A stretch of DNA of 64,000 nucleotides from Halobacillus fulvus (lineage in GTDB: Bacteria > Bacillota > Bacilli > Bacillales > Halobacillaceae): NCBI GenBank assembly GCA_004078665.1, contig SCFO01000001.1, positions 26,377 through 90,376 on the forward strand. The letters run 5' to 3'. The notes beneath the pieces were generated by a model that ran no database searches, had not been told where the DNA came from, and saw nothing but the letters and a program-made list of their open reading frames with translations. Both the position numbers and the translations under genes were made by a program. Positions within the stretch are counted from its first letter, which is position 1, and each line of letters begins with the position of its first letter. Positions 1 through 8,094 of this stretch are shown here, in pieces.

Positions 1-1
1 A

Positions 2-2239
2 GAGTCATCTGAACAACTCGGCGAACAAGAAGAACCTGCGCAACTAAAAGACCAGGAAGAAGAGACAACCCTATTAGAAAAAGAGATTGTACAAGAAGAA
101 CCGACACAACTAGAACAAAAGGTAGAGCAAAAGGAGCCATTAGAGCCAGAACTAGAGGTAAAACAAGAAGAGCCCGTACAATCTGAACAACATGCTGAAG
201 AAATACAGGCTGTACAACCAGAAGAAGAGACTTCTCTGCATACAGAACCTATTGAAGTGTCATCTGAACAACTCGGCGAACAAGAAGAACCTGCGCAACT
301 AAAAGACCAGGAAGAAGAGACAACCCTATTAGAAAAAGAGATTGTACAAGAAGAACCGACACAACTAGAACAAAAGGTAGAGCAAAAGGAGCCATTAGAG
401 CCAGAACTAGAGGTAAAACAAGAAGAGCCCGTACAATCTGAACAACATGCTGAAGAAATACAGGCTGTACAACCAGAAGAAGAGACTTCTCTGCATACAG
501 AACCTATTGAAGTAGAAGATATAAAGAACAAGGAAGAAACTTTACAAAAAAATGTAGTGGAAATGAATAAAGAAGAGCAATCAAAAGAACAGGTGAAGGA
601 CCAAACAGGCAGAGCCCCTGTCAAAAAAGAGAAGAAGGTCGAGAGTTCAGGAAAGAGAACCGTTCCTTTCAACGTCATCATGACGCCGAGAGATAAACGG
701 ACAAGGGATCAGAATAGGAACCCGCAATCTTCTTCACCAACACAAACGGCGCCTGCAAAGCAGCAAGTACCCGTCACGACAGTGGCAGAAAGAGAGCCAG
801 AAGTACAACCTGCTTCACCGCGTATCGAGTATAAAACACCACTACACTTACTGGACGATCGCGAGAACGAATCTTTGCACGATGATTCGTGGATTACAGA
901 ACAAATGGAATTGCTTGAAACGACGCTGCGTCACTTCCATGTAAGAGCAAAGGTCGTAAACGCAATGAAAGGGCCTACGGTGACACGTTTTGAAGTGCAG
1001 CCTGAGCCAGGAGTAAAAGTAAGTAAAATCACGAATTTGGCGGATGATATCAAACTGAGCATGGCAGCCCGTGATATAAGAATTGAGGCACCGATTCCGG
1101 GTAAACAGGCGGTGGGAATAGAAGTGCCCAACCAACAATCTCAGATGGTCGGGCTTCAGGAAATATTCGAATCAGATGCATTCGTAAAAGATCCTTCTCC
1201 ATTGTCTGTAGGATTAGGTTTGGACATAGGCGGAGACCCCATCGTGACAAATTTGAAGAAAATGCCTCACGGTCTGATTGCCGGTGCCACAGGTTCAGGT
1301 AAGAGTGTATGTATCAACACGATATTAATCAGCCTGTTGTATAAGGCTCATCACGAAGACGTGAAGTTTCTGCTGATCGATCCAAAAATGGTCGAACTAG
1401 CGCCTTATAATGACCTTCCACATCTCGTTTCTCCTGTAATTACAGATGTGAAAGCTGCGACGACTGCTTTGAAATGGGCAGTGAAAGAAATGGAAGAGCG
1501 CTACGAGAAATTCGTCGAAGAGGGTGTCCGTGATGTGGAGCGATACAATGATAAGATGCTGAAGCAGGGACGTCAGAGTGAGAAACTGCCTTATATGGTT
1601 ATTGTTATTGATGAATTAGCTGACCTTATGATGGTTTCTCCTCAGGATGTTGAGGATGCGATCTGTCGCATCGCCCAGAAAGCCCGGGCTTGCGGCATCC
1701 ATTTGCTGCTTGCGACTCAGAGACCTTCTGTCGATGTCATTACAGGATTGATTAAAGCGAACATCCCAACAAGGATCGCTTTCAGTGTATCTTCACAAGT
1801 GGATTCCCGCACCATTATTGATTCAGGCGGAGCCGAAAAACTACTCGGCAAAGGGGATATGCTGTTTGTCGAAAATGGATCCGGTCTGGCACGAAGAATA
1901 CAGGGAGCGTTCGTATCGGATGATGAAATCGAGCGAGTGACTTCCTACGTGAAGAAAATAGCTCCCCCACAATACTTGTTCCATCAGGAAGAGTTGATGC
2001 AACAAATCTCCTCTGAAGAGGAAACAGATGAATTGTTTGACGAAGCAGTGCAATTTGTTATCCAACAAAACGGAGCGAGCGCTTCTCTGATCCAACGCCG
2101 TTTTAAAGTCGGGTATAACCGTGCCGCGCGGTTAATCGATCAAATGGAGACCTATGGAATTATCTCCGAACAAAAGGGAAGCAAACCGAGAGATGTTTTG
2201 ATGACTGAACAACAAATCGATGATTTATTGCATGGTTAG
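2..2239 (+). CDS. sftA: DNA translocase SftA (FtsK/SpoIIIE family), 5'-truncated by the window edge
   Basis: Hexameric ATP-dependent DNA pump that clears chromosome from the division septum. The reading frame is open from base 2, so the true start lies upstream; the in-frame GTG at 257 is only the Val codon at the junction of a tandem repeat. The 745 visible residues are a Glu/Gln-rich linker (about the first 280, including two identical 85-residue units), the motor domain with Walker A GATGSGKSV near 1290 and a Walker B-like VIVIDELADLM near 1610, and a C-terminal gamma winged helix (GASASLIQRRFKVGYNRAARL) that reads KOPS/SRS-type DNA. No transmembrane segment is visible, which with the position upstream of murC favours soluble SftA over SpoIIIE. 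No ribosome-binding site can be assigned. A terminator follows. Confidence 0.9.
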   Translation, partial: ESSEQLGEQEEPAQLKDQEEETTLLEKEIVQEEPTQLEQKVEQKEPLEPELEVKQEEPVQSEQHAEEIQAVQPEEETSLHTEPIEVSSEQLGEQEEPAQLKDQEEETTLLEKEIVQEEPTQLEQKVEQKEPLEPELEVKQEEPVQSEQHAEEIQAVQPEEETSLHTEPIEVEDIKNKEETLQKNVVEMNKEEQSKEQVKDQTGRAPVKKEKKVESSGKRTVPFNVIMTPRDKRTRDQNRNPQSSSPTQTAPAKQQVPVTTVAEREPEVQPASPRIEYKTPLHLLDDRENESLHDDSWITEQMELLETTLRHFHVRAKVVNAMKGPTVTRFEVQPEPGVKVSKITNLADDIKLSMAARDIRIEAPIPGKQAVGIEVPNQQSQMVGLQEIFESDAFVKDPSPLSVGLGLDIGGDPIVTNLKKMPHGLIAGATGSGKSVCINTILISLLYKAHHEDVKFLLIDPKMVELAPYNDLPHLVSPVITDVKAATTALKWAVKEMEERYEKFVEEGVRDVERYNDKMLKQGRQSEKLPYMVIVIDELADLMMVSPQDVEDAICRIAQKARACGIHLLLATQRPSVDVITGLIKANIPTRIAFSVSSQVDSRTIIDSGGAEKLLGKGDMLFVENGSGLARRIQGAFVSDDEIERVTSYVKKIAPPQYLFHQEELMQQISSEEETDELFDEAVQFVIQQNGASASLIQRRFKVGYNRAARLIDQMETYGIISEQKGSKPRDVLMTEQQIDDLLHG
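4..513 (+). repeat. Perfect 255-bp tandem duplication inside sftA
   Basis: Bases 4-258 and 259-513 are identical at every position I compared, with a period of 255 bp (85 codons), so the frame is kept. The unit encodes an acidic, Gln-rich segment running from SSEQLGEQEEP to HTEPIEV. The first difference on the right is G at 259 against A at 514, and on the left A at 3 against T at 258. Further copies may lie upstream of the window. Perfect identity points to a recent duplication or, alternatively, an assembly artefact. Confidence 0.95.
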
Positions 2240-2328
2240 GTAAATAGTTGAGTTGAAAGCCTTGTACAAAAGTTCACATTTTTATATGATTGTCTATGAA
2301 TGAATTTTTCGTATAAAAATGTAGAACT

Positions 2329-2371
2329 GGCACGTTCCGCTTGTAGTGGAATGTGCCCAGGGCTTTTTCTT
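2329..2371 (+). terminator. Intrinsic terminator of sftA
   Basis: GGCACGTTCC pairs with GGAATGTGCC (one G-T wobble) across an 8-11 nt loop and is followed closely by a T-rich run. Confidence 0.7.
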
Positions 2372-2406
2372 ATTATATAGACCTCATTGTTTAAGGAGTA
2401 AAGATT

Positions 2407-3519
2407 ATGAAGGAAATCTATAGGAAGTTAAATGGCGAAATTGCTCGCCTGACGAACAAGACATTTAAATTTGATGAGCGTGTGGCAGAAGGCTGGTTTT
2501 CTGCTGTCTACTTTCTGAAGAGCAAGGAGATTGTGGAAAAGCATTTGCCTGATAACATCGTCACGATGCAATTTTTCCAAAAGGACCATGCCGTTTTATG
2601 CGGAACAGATGAAGCGATCGCATTGATCCATACGTTTGCTGAGCATCCGGAGGAGCTGGAGATCTATTCTTTGAAAGACGGAGATAAGATCAGTCCATAC
2701 GAAACGGTTCTTACAATTAAAGGACCTTATCAGTACTTCGGTTATTTAGAGGGGATCATCGACGGAATTCTCGCTCGTCGGACATCGGTTGCTACGAACG
2801 TTTATAATGTCGTAAAAGCAGCGAGAGCATCAGGGCGTCAAAAGCCGATCATCTTCATGGGTGATCGTGACGATCACTTTACACAGCAATCCGGTGACGG
2901 CTACGCCGCCTTTATCGGAGGGTCTACTGCCCAAGCGACCCATGCTATGAATGAATGGTGGGGGAAAGAGGGAATGGGCACGATGCCGCACGCCCTGATC
3001 CAGCTATTTAAAGGCGATGTCGTCGCGGCCACAAAAGCTTATCATGAGCAATATCCGAATGATCAATTGATGGCGCTCGTTGATTACAATAACGATGTCA
3101 TTACAGATGCCTTAAAGGTAGCACGCGAATTTGGAGATGAGCTCAAGGGTGTAAGAGTAGATACTTCAAGAAACCTTGTCGATAAATATTTCTTGAGGAA
3201 TCAGCACCTGATGGGCAAGTTCGATCCGCGTGGTGTGAACCCTGAATTAATCTTTGCTTTGAGAAGAGCGTTAGACGATGAAGGCTATCGCCATGTCAAA
3301 ATCGTTGTAAGCGGCGGTTTTACGAAGGAACGTATCCGCTTTTTTGAAGAAAATAAAGTGCCCGTTGATATGTATGGAGTCGGTGGAAGTCTTCTGAAGA
3401 TAGGAATTGGATTTACAGGAGATAATGTGCTGATCGACGGTGCTCATGAAGCGAAAGAGGGAAGGAAATACCAGCCTAATCCAAGAATGGAATATGTCGA
3501 GTATGCTCCAGAAGGTTGA
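2407..3519 (+). CDS. Nicotinate phosphoribosyltransferase, short form
   Basis: Predicted to convert nicotinate, PRPP and ATP to nicotinate mononucleotide (EC 6.3.4.21) in NAD salvage, in the cytosol. The 370-residue protein carries the type II phosphoribosyltransferase fold signature: EGIIDGILARRTSVATN in the first half, the GDRDDHF segment, VDYNNDV and VRVDTSRN strands, and a Gly-rich phosphate-binding VSGGFTKERI with GVGGSL near the end. It is shorter than the roughly 490-residue PncB type, which fits the compact subfamily found in many Firmicutes. TAAGGAG at 2392-2398 sits 8 nt before the ATG. It has its own unit between the sftA terminator and murC. A nicotinamide phosphoribosyltransferase-like specificity cannot be excluded from sequence alone. 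Confidence 0.78.
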   Translation: MKEIYRKLNGEIARLTNKTFKFDERVAEGWFSAVYFLKSKEIVEKHLPDNIVTMQFFQKDHAVLCGTDEAIALIHTFAEHPEELEIYSLKDGDKISPYETVLTIKGPYQYFGYLEGIIDGILARRTSVATNVYNVVKAARASGRQKPIIFMGDRDDHFTQQSGDGYAAFIGGSTAQATHAMNEWWGKEGMGTMPHALIQLFKGDVVAATKAYHEQYPNDQLMALVDYNNDVITDALKVAREFGDELKGVRVDTSRNLVDKYFLRNQHLMGKFDPRGVNPELIFALRRALDDEGYRHVKIVVSGGFTKERIRFFEENKVPVDMYGVGGSLLKIGIGFTGDNVLIDGAHEAKEGRKYQPNPRMEYVEYAPEG

Positions 3520-3524
3520 CTCAG

Positions 3525-3563
3525 ACTAAAGGCACATGCGGATGGACCGTGCGTGCCTTTAGT
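3525..3563 (+). terminator. Inverted repeat after the nicotinate phosphoribosyltransferase
   Basis: ACTAAAGGCAC pairs with GTGCCTTTAGT, extended by wobble pairs. No U-run follows, so it is a weak or non-standard terminator, or an mRNA 3'-end stabiliser. Confidence 0.45.
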
Positions 3564-3742
3564 TGCTGGTAAAGTAGGATGATGAACACTTTTTCTATAT
3601 CCTGTTCCGTGATAAGATAAGAAAGCATTCGTTTTTTGACGTTTTGAATCTAAATGTAACGGTTGGAGAAGAAATCGCAACTTAAAAAATGTTACATATA
3701 CTATACTTAAAGTGATCCACTTTATTTTGGAGGTTCTCGTTT

Positions 3743-5038
3743 ATGACAACTTACCATTTCATTGGTATTAAAGGAACAGGAATGAGTTCGCTTGCCCAAA
3801 TCCTTCATGACTCAGGTCAGAAAGTACAAGGATCTGATGTAGAGAAGCGTTTTTTTACTCAGGAAGTTTTAGAAGAAAAAAATATTAAAATCATGCCTTT
3901 TGCAAAAGAAAATATTACAGATGGTCTGACAGTGATCGCAGGGAATGCCTTTAGTGATGACCATGAAGAAATCCAGGAAGCGAAGCGGTTAGGCTTGCCT
4001 TATTACCGCTATCATGAATTCCTTGGGGAATGGTTGCAGCAATTCACGAGCATTGCGGTGACAGGAGCACACGGGAAAACATCAACGACTGGTCTGCTTT
4101 CTCATGTGCTGACAGAGAACTATCCGACTTCTTATCTGATTGGAGATGGAACGGGAAGAGGACATGAAGCGAGCCAATACTTCGCTTTTGAAGCGTGTGA
4201 ATACCGTCGTCACTTCCTCGCCTATCATCCTGATTACGCAATCATGACCAATATCGATTTTGATCACCCGGATTATTTTTCTAGTACCGAAGATGTTTTC
4301 CAGGCGTTTCAAGAGATGGCGAAACAGGTGAAGAAAGGGATTATTGCCTGTGGGGATGACGAGCATCTGCAGCATATTCAGGCCAATGTACCGGTTCTGT
4401 ATTACGGTTTTTCCGATACGAACGATTTCCAAGCTCAAAATGTGAGGGAAAATGAGGAAGGCACAACGTTCGATGTGTTTGTCAGAAATAATTTCTACGA
4501 TACATTCACCATTCCTCAATACGGAAATCATACCGTGCTGAACGCGCTCAGCGTGATTGCTCTATGCCACTATGAGAACATGTCACCAGATCAAATTAAG
4601 AAAATGGCGACCTTCAAGGGTGTAAAACGTCGCTTCACAGAAAAGAAATGGAATGACCAGGTACTCGTCGATGATTATGCTCACCATCCGATTGAGATTA
4701 CAGCAACAATCGATTCGGCCCGTAAAAAGTATCAGGAGCGTCCGGTTGTGGCGATTTTCCAGCCTCATACGTTTACACGTACGAAAACATTTTTGAACGA
4801 ATTCGCTGAAAGTTTAAAGCAGGCGGATCATGTTTATTTATGCGATATTTTTGGATCGGCCAGAGAGAGTGAAGGAAAACTGACGATTGAGAACTTACAG
4901 GAATTGATTCCGGAATCAGAAATCCTTCAATTGGACGAAACAGAGGTTCTCAATGCTTATGAAGATGGAGTCCTATTGTTCATGGGTGCTGGTGATATCC
5001 AGAAGTTTCAAAAAGCTTATGAAGATCATGCTCAATAA
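3743..5038 (+). CDS. murC: UDP-N-acetylmuramate--L-alanine ligase
   Basis: Adds L-alanine to UDP-MurNAc with ATP hydrolysis, the first amino-acid step of the peptidoglycan stem peptide (EC 6.3.2.8). The 431 residues match the usual length. The N-terminal Rossmann motif [12 protein letters not shown] (residues 7-18) binds the UDP-sugar, the central P-loop [10 protein letters not shown] (about 107-116) binds [12 protein letters not shown] and [10 protein letters not shown] supply Mg/ATP ligands, and YAHHPIEI opens the C-terminal ligand domain. TTGGAGG lies 7-8 nt before the ATG. A strong terminator follows, so it is probably monocistronic. The position between sftA and ytxGHJ is conserved in Bacillaceae. 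Confidence 0.96.
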   Translation: MTTYHFIGIKGTGMSSLAQILHDSGQKVQGSDVEKRFFTQEVLEEKNIKIMPFAKENITDGLTVIAGNAFSDDHEEIQEAKRLGLPYYRYHEFLGEWLQQFTSIAVTGAHGKTSTTGLLSHVLTENYPTSYLIGDGTGRGHEASQYFAFEACEYRRHFLAYHPDYAIMTNIDFDHPDYFSSTEDVFQAFQEMAKQVKKGIIACGDDEHLQHIQANVPVLYYGFSDTNDFQAQNVRENEEGTTFDVFVRNNFYDTFTIPQYGNHTVLNALSVIALCHYENMSPDQIKKMATFKGVKRRFTEKKWNDQVLVDDYAHHPIEITATIDSARKKYQERPVVAIFQPHTFTRTKTFLNEFAESLKQADHVYLCDIFGSARESEGKLTIENLQELIPESEILQLDETEVLNAYEDGVLLFMGAGDIQKFQKAYEDHAQ

Positions 5039-5043
5039 TAGAG

Positions 5044-5074
5044 GCGTGCGGAAATCCCCGCACGTTTTCTTTTT
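5044..5074 (+). terminator. Intrinsic terminator of murC
   Basis: CGTGCGG and CCGCACG form the stem, followed by TTTTCTTTTTT. Confidence 0.85.
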
Positions 5075-5120
5075 TCTCATCCCGTTTAGTAAAACTTTCA
5101 AAAAAACGCAGATAGACAAG

Positions 5121-5147
5121 AAGGGATTTTTAAACATTTTATAGAAT
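5121..5147 (+). promoter_or_regulatory. Sigma-H-type promoter of ytxGHJ
   Basis: AAGGGATTT (5121-5129), an 11-nt spacer and ATAGAAT (5141-5147) match the sigma-H consensus RNAGGAWWW-N11/12-RNNGAAT at 8 of 9 and all informative positions. The B. subtilis counterpart (csb40/ytxGHJ) is known to be under dual sigma-H and sigma-B control. Confidence 0.65.
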
Positions 5148-5169
5148 AAAAAGTATATAAAGAGTTTAT

Positions 5170-5195
5170 GTTTAAATTTACACTAAAATGGGTAT
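5170..5195 (+). promoter_or_regulatory. Sigma-B-type promoter of ytxGHJ
   Basis: GTTTAA (5170-5175), a 14-nt spacer and GGGTAT (5190-5195) match the general-stress sigma-B consensus perfectly. The predicted start is about 40 nt upstream of the ytxG ATG. Confidence 0.85.
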
Positions 5196-5240
5196 TATCT
5201 ATGATGATATAAATACATATCGAAGGAGTGTGCAGGGGGA

Positions 5241-5660
5241 ATGATTATTATTTTATACATTGCTGCTCTGATTGCAGCAGTGGCTTTTGCTGTTCTCGTC
5301 ATCTTCTTGGCCAGAACATTAACCGCTGTTCGTCGAACGATGAACAATGTAGCGGATACCCTTGAAGGTGTAGAGAAGCAAATGGAGGGTATAACACTAG
5401 AAACGACGGCTCTGCTCAATAAGACAAATAAGTTAGCAGAGGATGTCGGCGAGAAGTCTCAAAAGTTGAACACGCTTGTAGACGGAGTCAAAGGAATCGG
5501 AGACTCAGTCCAGGAGTTCAATCAATCCTTACGGTCCATTTCGCGTGGCTTAAGCCATTCTGCTGATCAACATACAGAGTCGGCTGCCCAGGCTATGAAA
5601 TGGGGACAGGTGGCGATTAACCTGTGGAAAAATGTAAAGAAAGAAGAACCAAAACATTAA
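5241..5660 (+). CDS. ytxG: DUF948-family general stress protein YtxG
   Basis: Small membrane-anchored stress protein, 139 residues. One N-terminal transmembrane helix (IILYIAALIAAVAFAVLVIF, about residues 3-22) is followed by a coiled-coil-like region rich in heptads (TAVRRTMNNVADTLEGVEKQ onward), the usual DUF948 layout. The molecular function is unknown. It is the first gene of ytxG-ytxH-ytxJ and sits 45 nt downstream of a perfect sigma-B promoter, so induction by general stress and entry into stationary phase is expected. The ATG is preceded by GCAGGGGGA, an adequate ribosome-binding site; upstream AAGGAG at 5223 is too far away. Confidence 0.88.
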   Translation: MIIILYIAALIAAVAFAVLVIFLARTLTAVRRTMNNVADTLEGVEKQMEGITLETTALLNKTNKLAEDVGEKSQKLNTLVDGVKGIGDSVQEFNQSLRSISRGLSHSADQHTESAAQAMKWGQVAINLWKNVKKEEPKH

Positions 5661-5672
5661 GGAGGAGATTGT

Positions 5673-6092
5673 ATGAGTAATCAGAAGTCTACGAACAATG
5701 GAAGAGATTTTGTCTTGGGGTCATTGATTGGCGGTTTAGTAGGAGCAGCTGTTGCCCTGCTGTTCGCTCCGAAGTCCGGTCGCGAGCTGCGCGAAAACCT
5801 TAATGAAAGCTCCGGTGAGTGGAGAGAGCGTGCGGGTGAATGGAAAGACGTAGCGTATGAGAAGAGTGGGCAGTGGAAAGATCGTGCGGTGGAAACATCT
5901 TCTCAGTTCTCCAAATCTGTAACAGATAAGTCTCAGGAATTCACAGGAAAGCTTCAGGATAAAGTGAAAAATATCCGCAGTTCTGAAGATGATGAAGCGG
6001 AAAAGGCTGCACAGGAAGTGGCAGAAGCGATCGAAGAAGCAGCCAAAGAGCTTGAAAAGCAACAGGATTCAACGACATCATCCAATCTATAA
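5673..6092 (+). CDS. ytxH: YtxH-domain general stress protein
   Basis: 139-residue YtxH-family protein. A Gly/Ala-rich hydrophobic segment (FVLGSLIGGLVGAAVALLFA, about residues 11-30) and the family signature APKSGRELREN are followed by a long charged helix containing short repeats of the WRERAGEWKD type. Family members are membrane-associated general stress or desiccation proteins with no known enzymatic activity. It starts 12 nt after ytxG with AAGGAGG as ribosome-binding site, so the two are co-transcribed. The C-terminus is very acidic (DDEAEKAAQEVAEAIEEA), in keeping with other proteins of this window. Confidence 0.88.
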   Translation: MSNQKSTNNGRDFVLGSLIGGLVGAAVALLFAPKSGRELRENLNESSGEWRERAGEWKDVAYEKSGQWKDRAVETSSQFSKSVTDKSQEFTGKLQDKVKNIRSSEDDEAEKAAQEVAEAIEEAAKELEKQQDSTTSSNL

Positions 6093-6097
6093 TAAAC

Positions 6098-6133
6098 AAA
6101 AATGATGGGGGCGATTGTTCTCCATCATTTTTT
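6098..6133 (+). terminator. Internal terminator or attenuator between ytxH and ytxJ
   Basis: AAAATGATGG pairs with CCATCATTTT and runs into six T residues. It precedes ytxJ in the same operon, so ytxJ would depend on readthrough. The hairpin contains the ATG at 6102, which argues against that codon as the ytxJ start. Confidence 0.65.
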
Positions 6134-6155
6134 GTTTACAGAAAGGGGAATTTCC

Positions 6156-6482
6156 GTGAGTATTCAAGTGATTCGCGAAGAAGAAGAATTCCAAAAGATT
6201 TTGAGTGAGACATCTAAATTTTTGCTGATGAAACATAGTTTGACGTGCCCGATCAGTGGAGCTGCCAAAGCGGAGTATGATGCGTTTAGTGCGTATTCAT
6301 CGGTTCCGTGTGTCGTACTGAATGTGCAGGAAGCAAGATCGCTTTCGAATAAAATCGCAGAAGACTATGGCGTGAAGCATGAGTCACCGCAGGTTCTCTT
6401 ATTTGATGGCGACAACGTCATATGGAACGACAGCCACGGTGCCATTACAGAGAACAGTTTGAATACAGCTGTCAAAAGCTGA
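6156..6482 (+). CDS. ytxJ: Monothiol bacilliredoxin BrxC/YtxJ
   Basis: Thioredoxin-fold protein that exchanges bacillithiol mixed disulfides, used to reverse protein S-bacillithiolation under oxidative stress. The active-site motif TCPIS is present with a single active cysteine, followed by the Pro-containing strand VKHESPQVLLF typical of the fold. I chose the GTG at 6156 because GAAAGGGG lies 7 nt upstream and the resulting 108 residues equal the B. subtilis protein; the ATG at 6102 lies inside a terminator hairpin. It is the third gene of the sigma-H/sigma-B stress operon and is followed by a strong terminator. Confidence 0.88.
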   Translation: MSIQVIREEEEFQKILSETSKFLLMKHSLTCPISGAAKAEYDAFSAYSSVPCVVLNVQEARSLSNKIAEDYGVKHESPQVLLFDGDNVIWNDSHGAITENSLNTAVKS

Positions 6483-6512
6483 AACGCAGGAACTTACCCT
6501 GCGTTTCTTTTT
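6482..6512 (+). terminator. Intrinsic terminator of ytxGHJ
   Basis: AAACGCAGG pairs with CCTGCGTTT, followed by CTTTTTG. Confidence 0.85.
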
Positions 6513-6656
6513 GTCTATGGGAAAAGTTGTTCACTACCAGGTACTGTCAAAATGCAATGTGAAACTTTTTTGTTCTATAATGATGGGCAGGGAAGACACT
6601 TATACAGGATATTTTTAAATTTCTTTTATTTATTTCCATGAAAACCTTTTCTAAGG

Positions 6657-6685
6657 GTGACAAGTGTCGAAATATTAGCTATAAT
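6657..6685 (+). promoter_or_regulatory. Sigma-A promoter of aroA
   Basis: GTGACA (6657-6662), 17-nt spacer, TATAAT (6680-6685): one mismatch from the housekeeping consensus. It lies about 50 nt upstream of the aroA ATG. Confidence 0.7.
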
Positions 6686-6738
6686 TGTCCCTAATTATCA
6701 TAGAATTATTGAATTATACTACCTAGGGGGACGAAGAC

Positions 6739-7794
6739 ATGAGTAATCAAAAATTAGACCAATTGCGTAACCAGCTAGATGATGTTAATTTGCAGCTTCT
6801 GAATTTAATCAATAAACGCGGTGAACTGGTAAAGGAAATTGGTCAAATTAAAGAACAGCAGGGCATGAACCGTTTCGACCCGGTCCGTGAAAGAGCAATG
6901 TTGGATCACCTATCCAAGCATAATGACGGCCCGTTCGAGGATTCCACAGTCGTTCATCTTTTCAAAGAAATCTTCAAAGCTGCTCTTGAGCTTCAAGAAG
7001 ATGATCATAGAAAAGCTTTACTTGTATCACGAAAGAAAAAAGCAGAGGATACAGTCGTGGAAATCAACGGCGAAAGAATTGGAGAAGGGAATCCGACCTT
7101 CATCACAGGACCGTGTGCGGTTGAAAGCTACGAGCAGGTGTCAACCGTTGCTAAAGCATTGAAAGAGCAGGGTCTGAAGTTGATGCGCGGTGGAGCGTTC
7201 AAACCACGTACTTCTCCATATGATTTCCAAGGACTCGGTCTTGAAGGGTTGAAAATGCTGAAGCAGGCTGCCGATGAAGAGGGGCTTGCAGTTGTCAGCG
7301 AAATTGTGAACCCTGCAGATATCGAACCGGCTCTTGATTACTTAGATGTCATTCAAATCGGTGCTCGTAACATGCAGAACTTTGAACTTCTTAAAGCAGC
7401 AGGATCTGTCAACAAACCCGTTCTATTGAAGCGCGGTATGTCGGCAACGATTTCAGAGTTCATCAATGCGGCAGAGTACATCATTTCCCGAGGCAACGAA
7501 AACATTATTCTATGTGAGCGTGGAATTCGTACGTATGAAAAAGCGACGCGAAATACATTGGACATTTCCGCTGTTCCAATTCTGAAGCAAGAAACACATT
7601 TGCCAGTCATGGTGGATGTGACACACTCAACAGGACGCAGAGACTTATTACTGCCAGCAGCTAAAGCAGCTCTTGCCATCGGCGCTGACGGTGTCATGGC
7701 GGAAGTACACCCAGACCCGGCCGTCGCCCTTTCGGATTCGGCCCAGCAAATGGACATTCCGACCTTCCGCAAATTCATGAATGAGCTTAGATAA
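6739..7794 (+). CDS. aroA: Bifunctional 3-deoxy-7-phosphoheptulonate synthase / chorismate mutase
   Basis: Catalyses the first committed shikimate-pathway step (DAHP from PEP and erythrose 4-phosphate) and carries a fused chorismate mutase used for feedback control by prephenate/chorismate. Residues 1-90 form an AroQ-type chorismate mutase ([20 protein letters not shown], then [10 protein letters not shown]). The DAHP synthase TIM barrel follows: [40 protein letters not shown], and [21 protein letters not shown]. Its 351 residues match the Bacillus type. AGGGGGAC precedes the ATG. A terminator follows, and ccpA lies downstream as in B. subtilis. Confidence 0.95.
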   Translation: MSNQKLDQLRNQLDDVNLQLLNLINKRGELVKEIGQIKEQQGMNRFDPVRERAMLDHLSKHNDGPFEDSTVVHLFKEIFKAALELQEDDHRKALLVSRKKKAEDTVVEINGERIGEGNPTFITGPCAVESYEQVSTVAKALKEQGLKLMRGGAFKPRTSPYDFQGLGLEGLKMLKQAADEEGLAVVSEIVNPADIEPALDYLDVIQIGARNMQNFELLKAAGSVNKPVLLKRGMSATISEFINAAEYIISRGNENIILCERGIRTYEKATRNTLDISAVPILKQETHLPVMVDVTHSTGRRDLLLPAAKAALAIGADGVMAEVHPDPAVALSDSAQQMDIPTFRKFMNELR

Positions 7795-7802
7795 TAAACA
7801 AC

Positions 7803-7834
7803 AAAGAGCCAGACTCGGATCTGGCTCTTTTTTT
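7803..7834 (+). terminator. Intrinsic terminator of aroA
   Basis: AAAGAGCCAGA pairs with TCTGGCTCTTT and is followed by T residues. Confidence 0.9.
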
Positions 7835-8094
7835 GTTCAGGTTTCGGTAAGTGTAGGAGCGTTAGCAAGATGTGCAAGAAGTCTGGTCCTCAATGTCTAA
7901 ATAAAAGTCTTATAATAAGCAGAAGCGTCAGCATGAGAAGGATTGTACGTTTCTTCTTGAGTGGTTATTCGTTATAATAATAAGGGTATGCTAAAAATGG
8001 AGAAACTACACGAATATTGCGGATAGACGCTATCTATCGTATGATTATTTTATTAATGAAGTCGTACGCCGATTCGACGAAGGAGGATTTTAGT
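7835..8094 (+). other. Non-coding upstream region of ccpA
   Basis: 260 bp between the aroA terminator and the ccpA start. It contains TATAAT at about 7909 and again at about 7973, either of which could be a -10 box, but neither has a convincing -35 at 16-18 nt. An open frame runs into ccpA from 8017, but its codons upstream of 8095 have no ribosome-binding site. I see no cre site here. Confidence 0.5.

Noticed and set aside
257-300. GTG start for sftA at 257
   Set aside because: The frame is open to the window edge and the codon is part of an internal tandem repeat with no ribosome-binding site.
4082-4531. 149-codon minus-strand frame inside murC
   Set aside because: Antisense shadow of a conserved gene.
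6638-6654. cre-like TGAAAACCTTTTCT upstream of aroA
   Set aside because: The essential central CG is CC.
7951-7988. Sigma-B-like promoter before ccpA (GGTTAT, 15 nt, GGGTAT)
   Set aside because: The -10 is exact but the -35 matches only 4 of 6, and ccpA is not known as a sigma-B gene.
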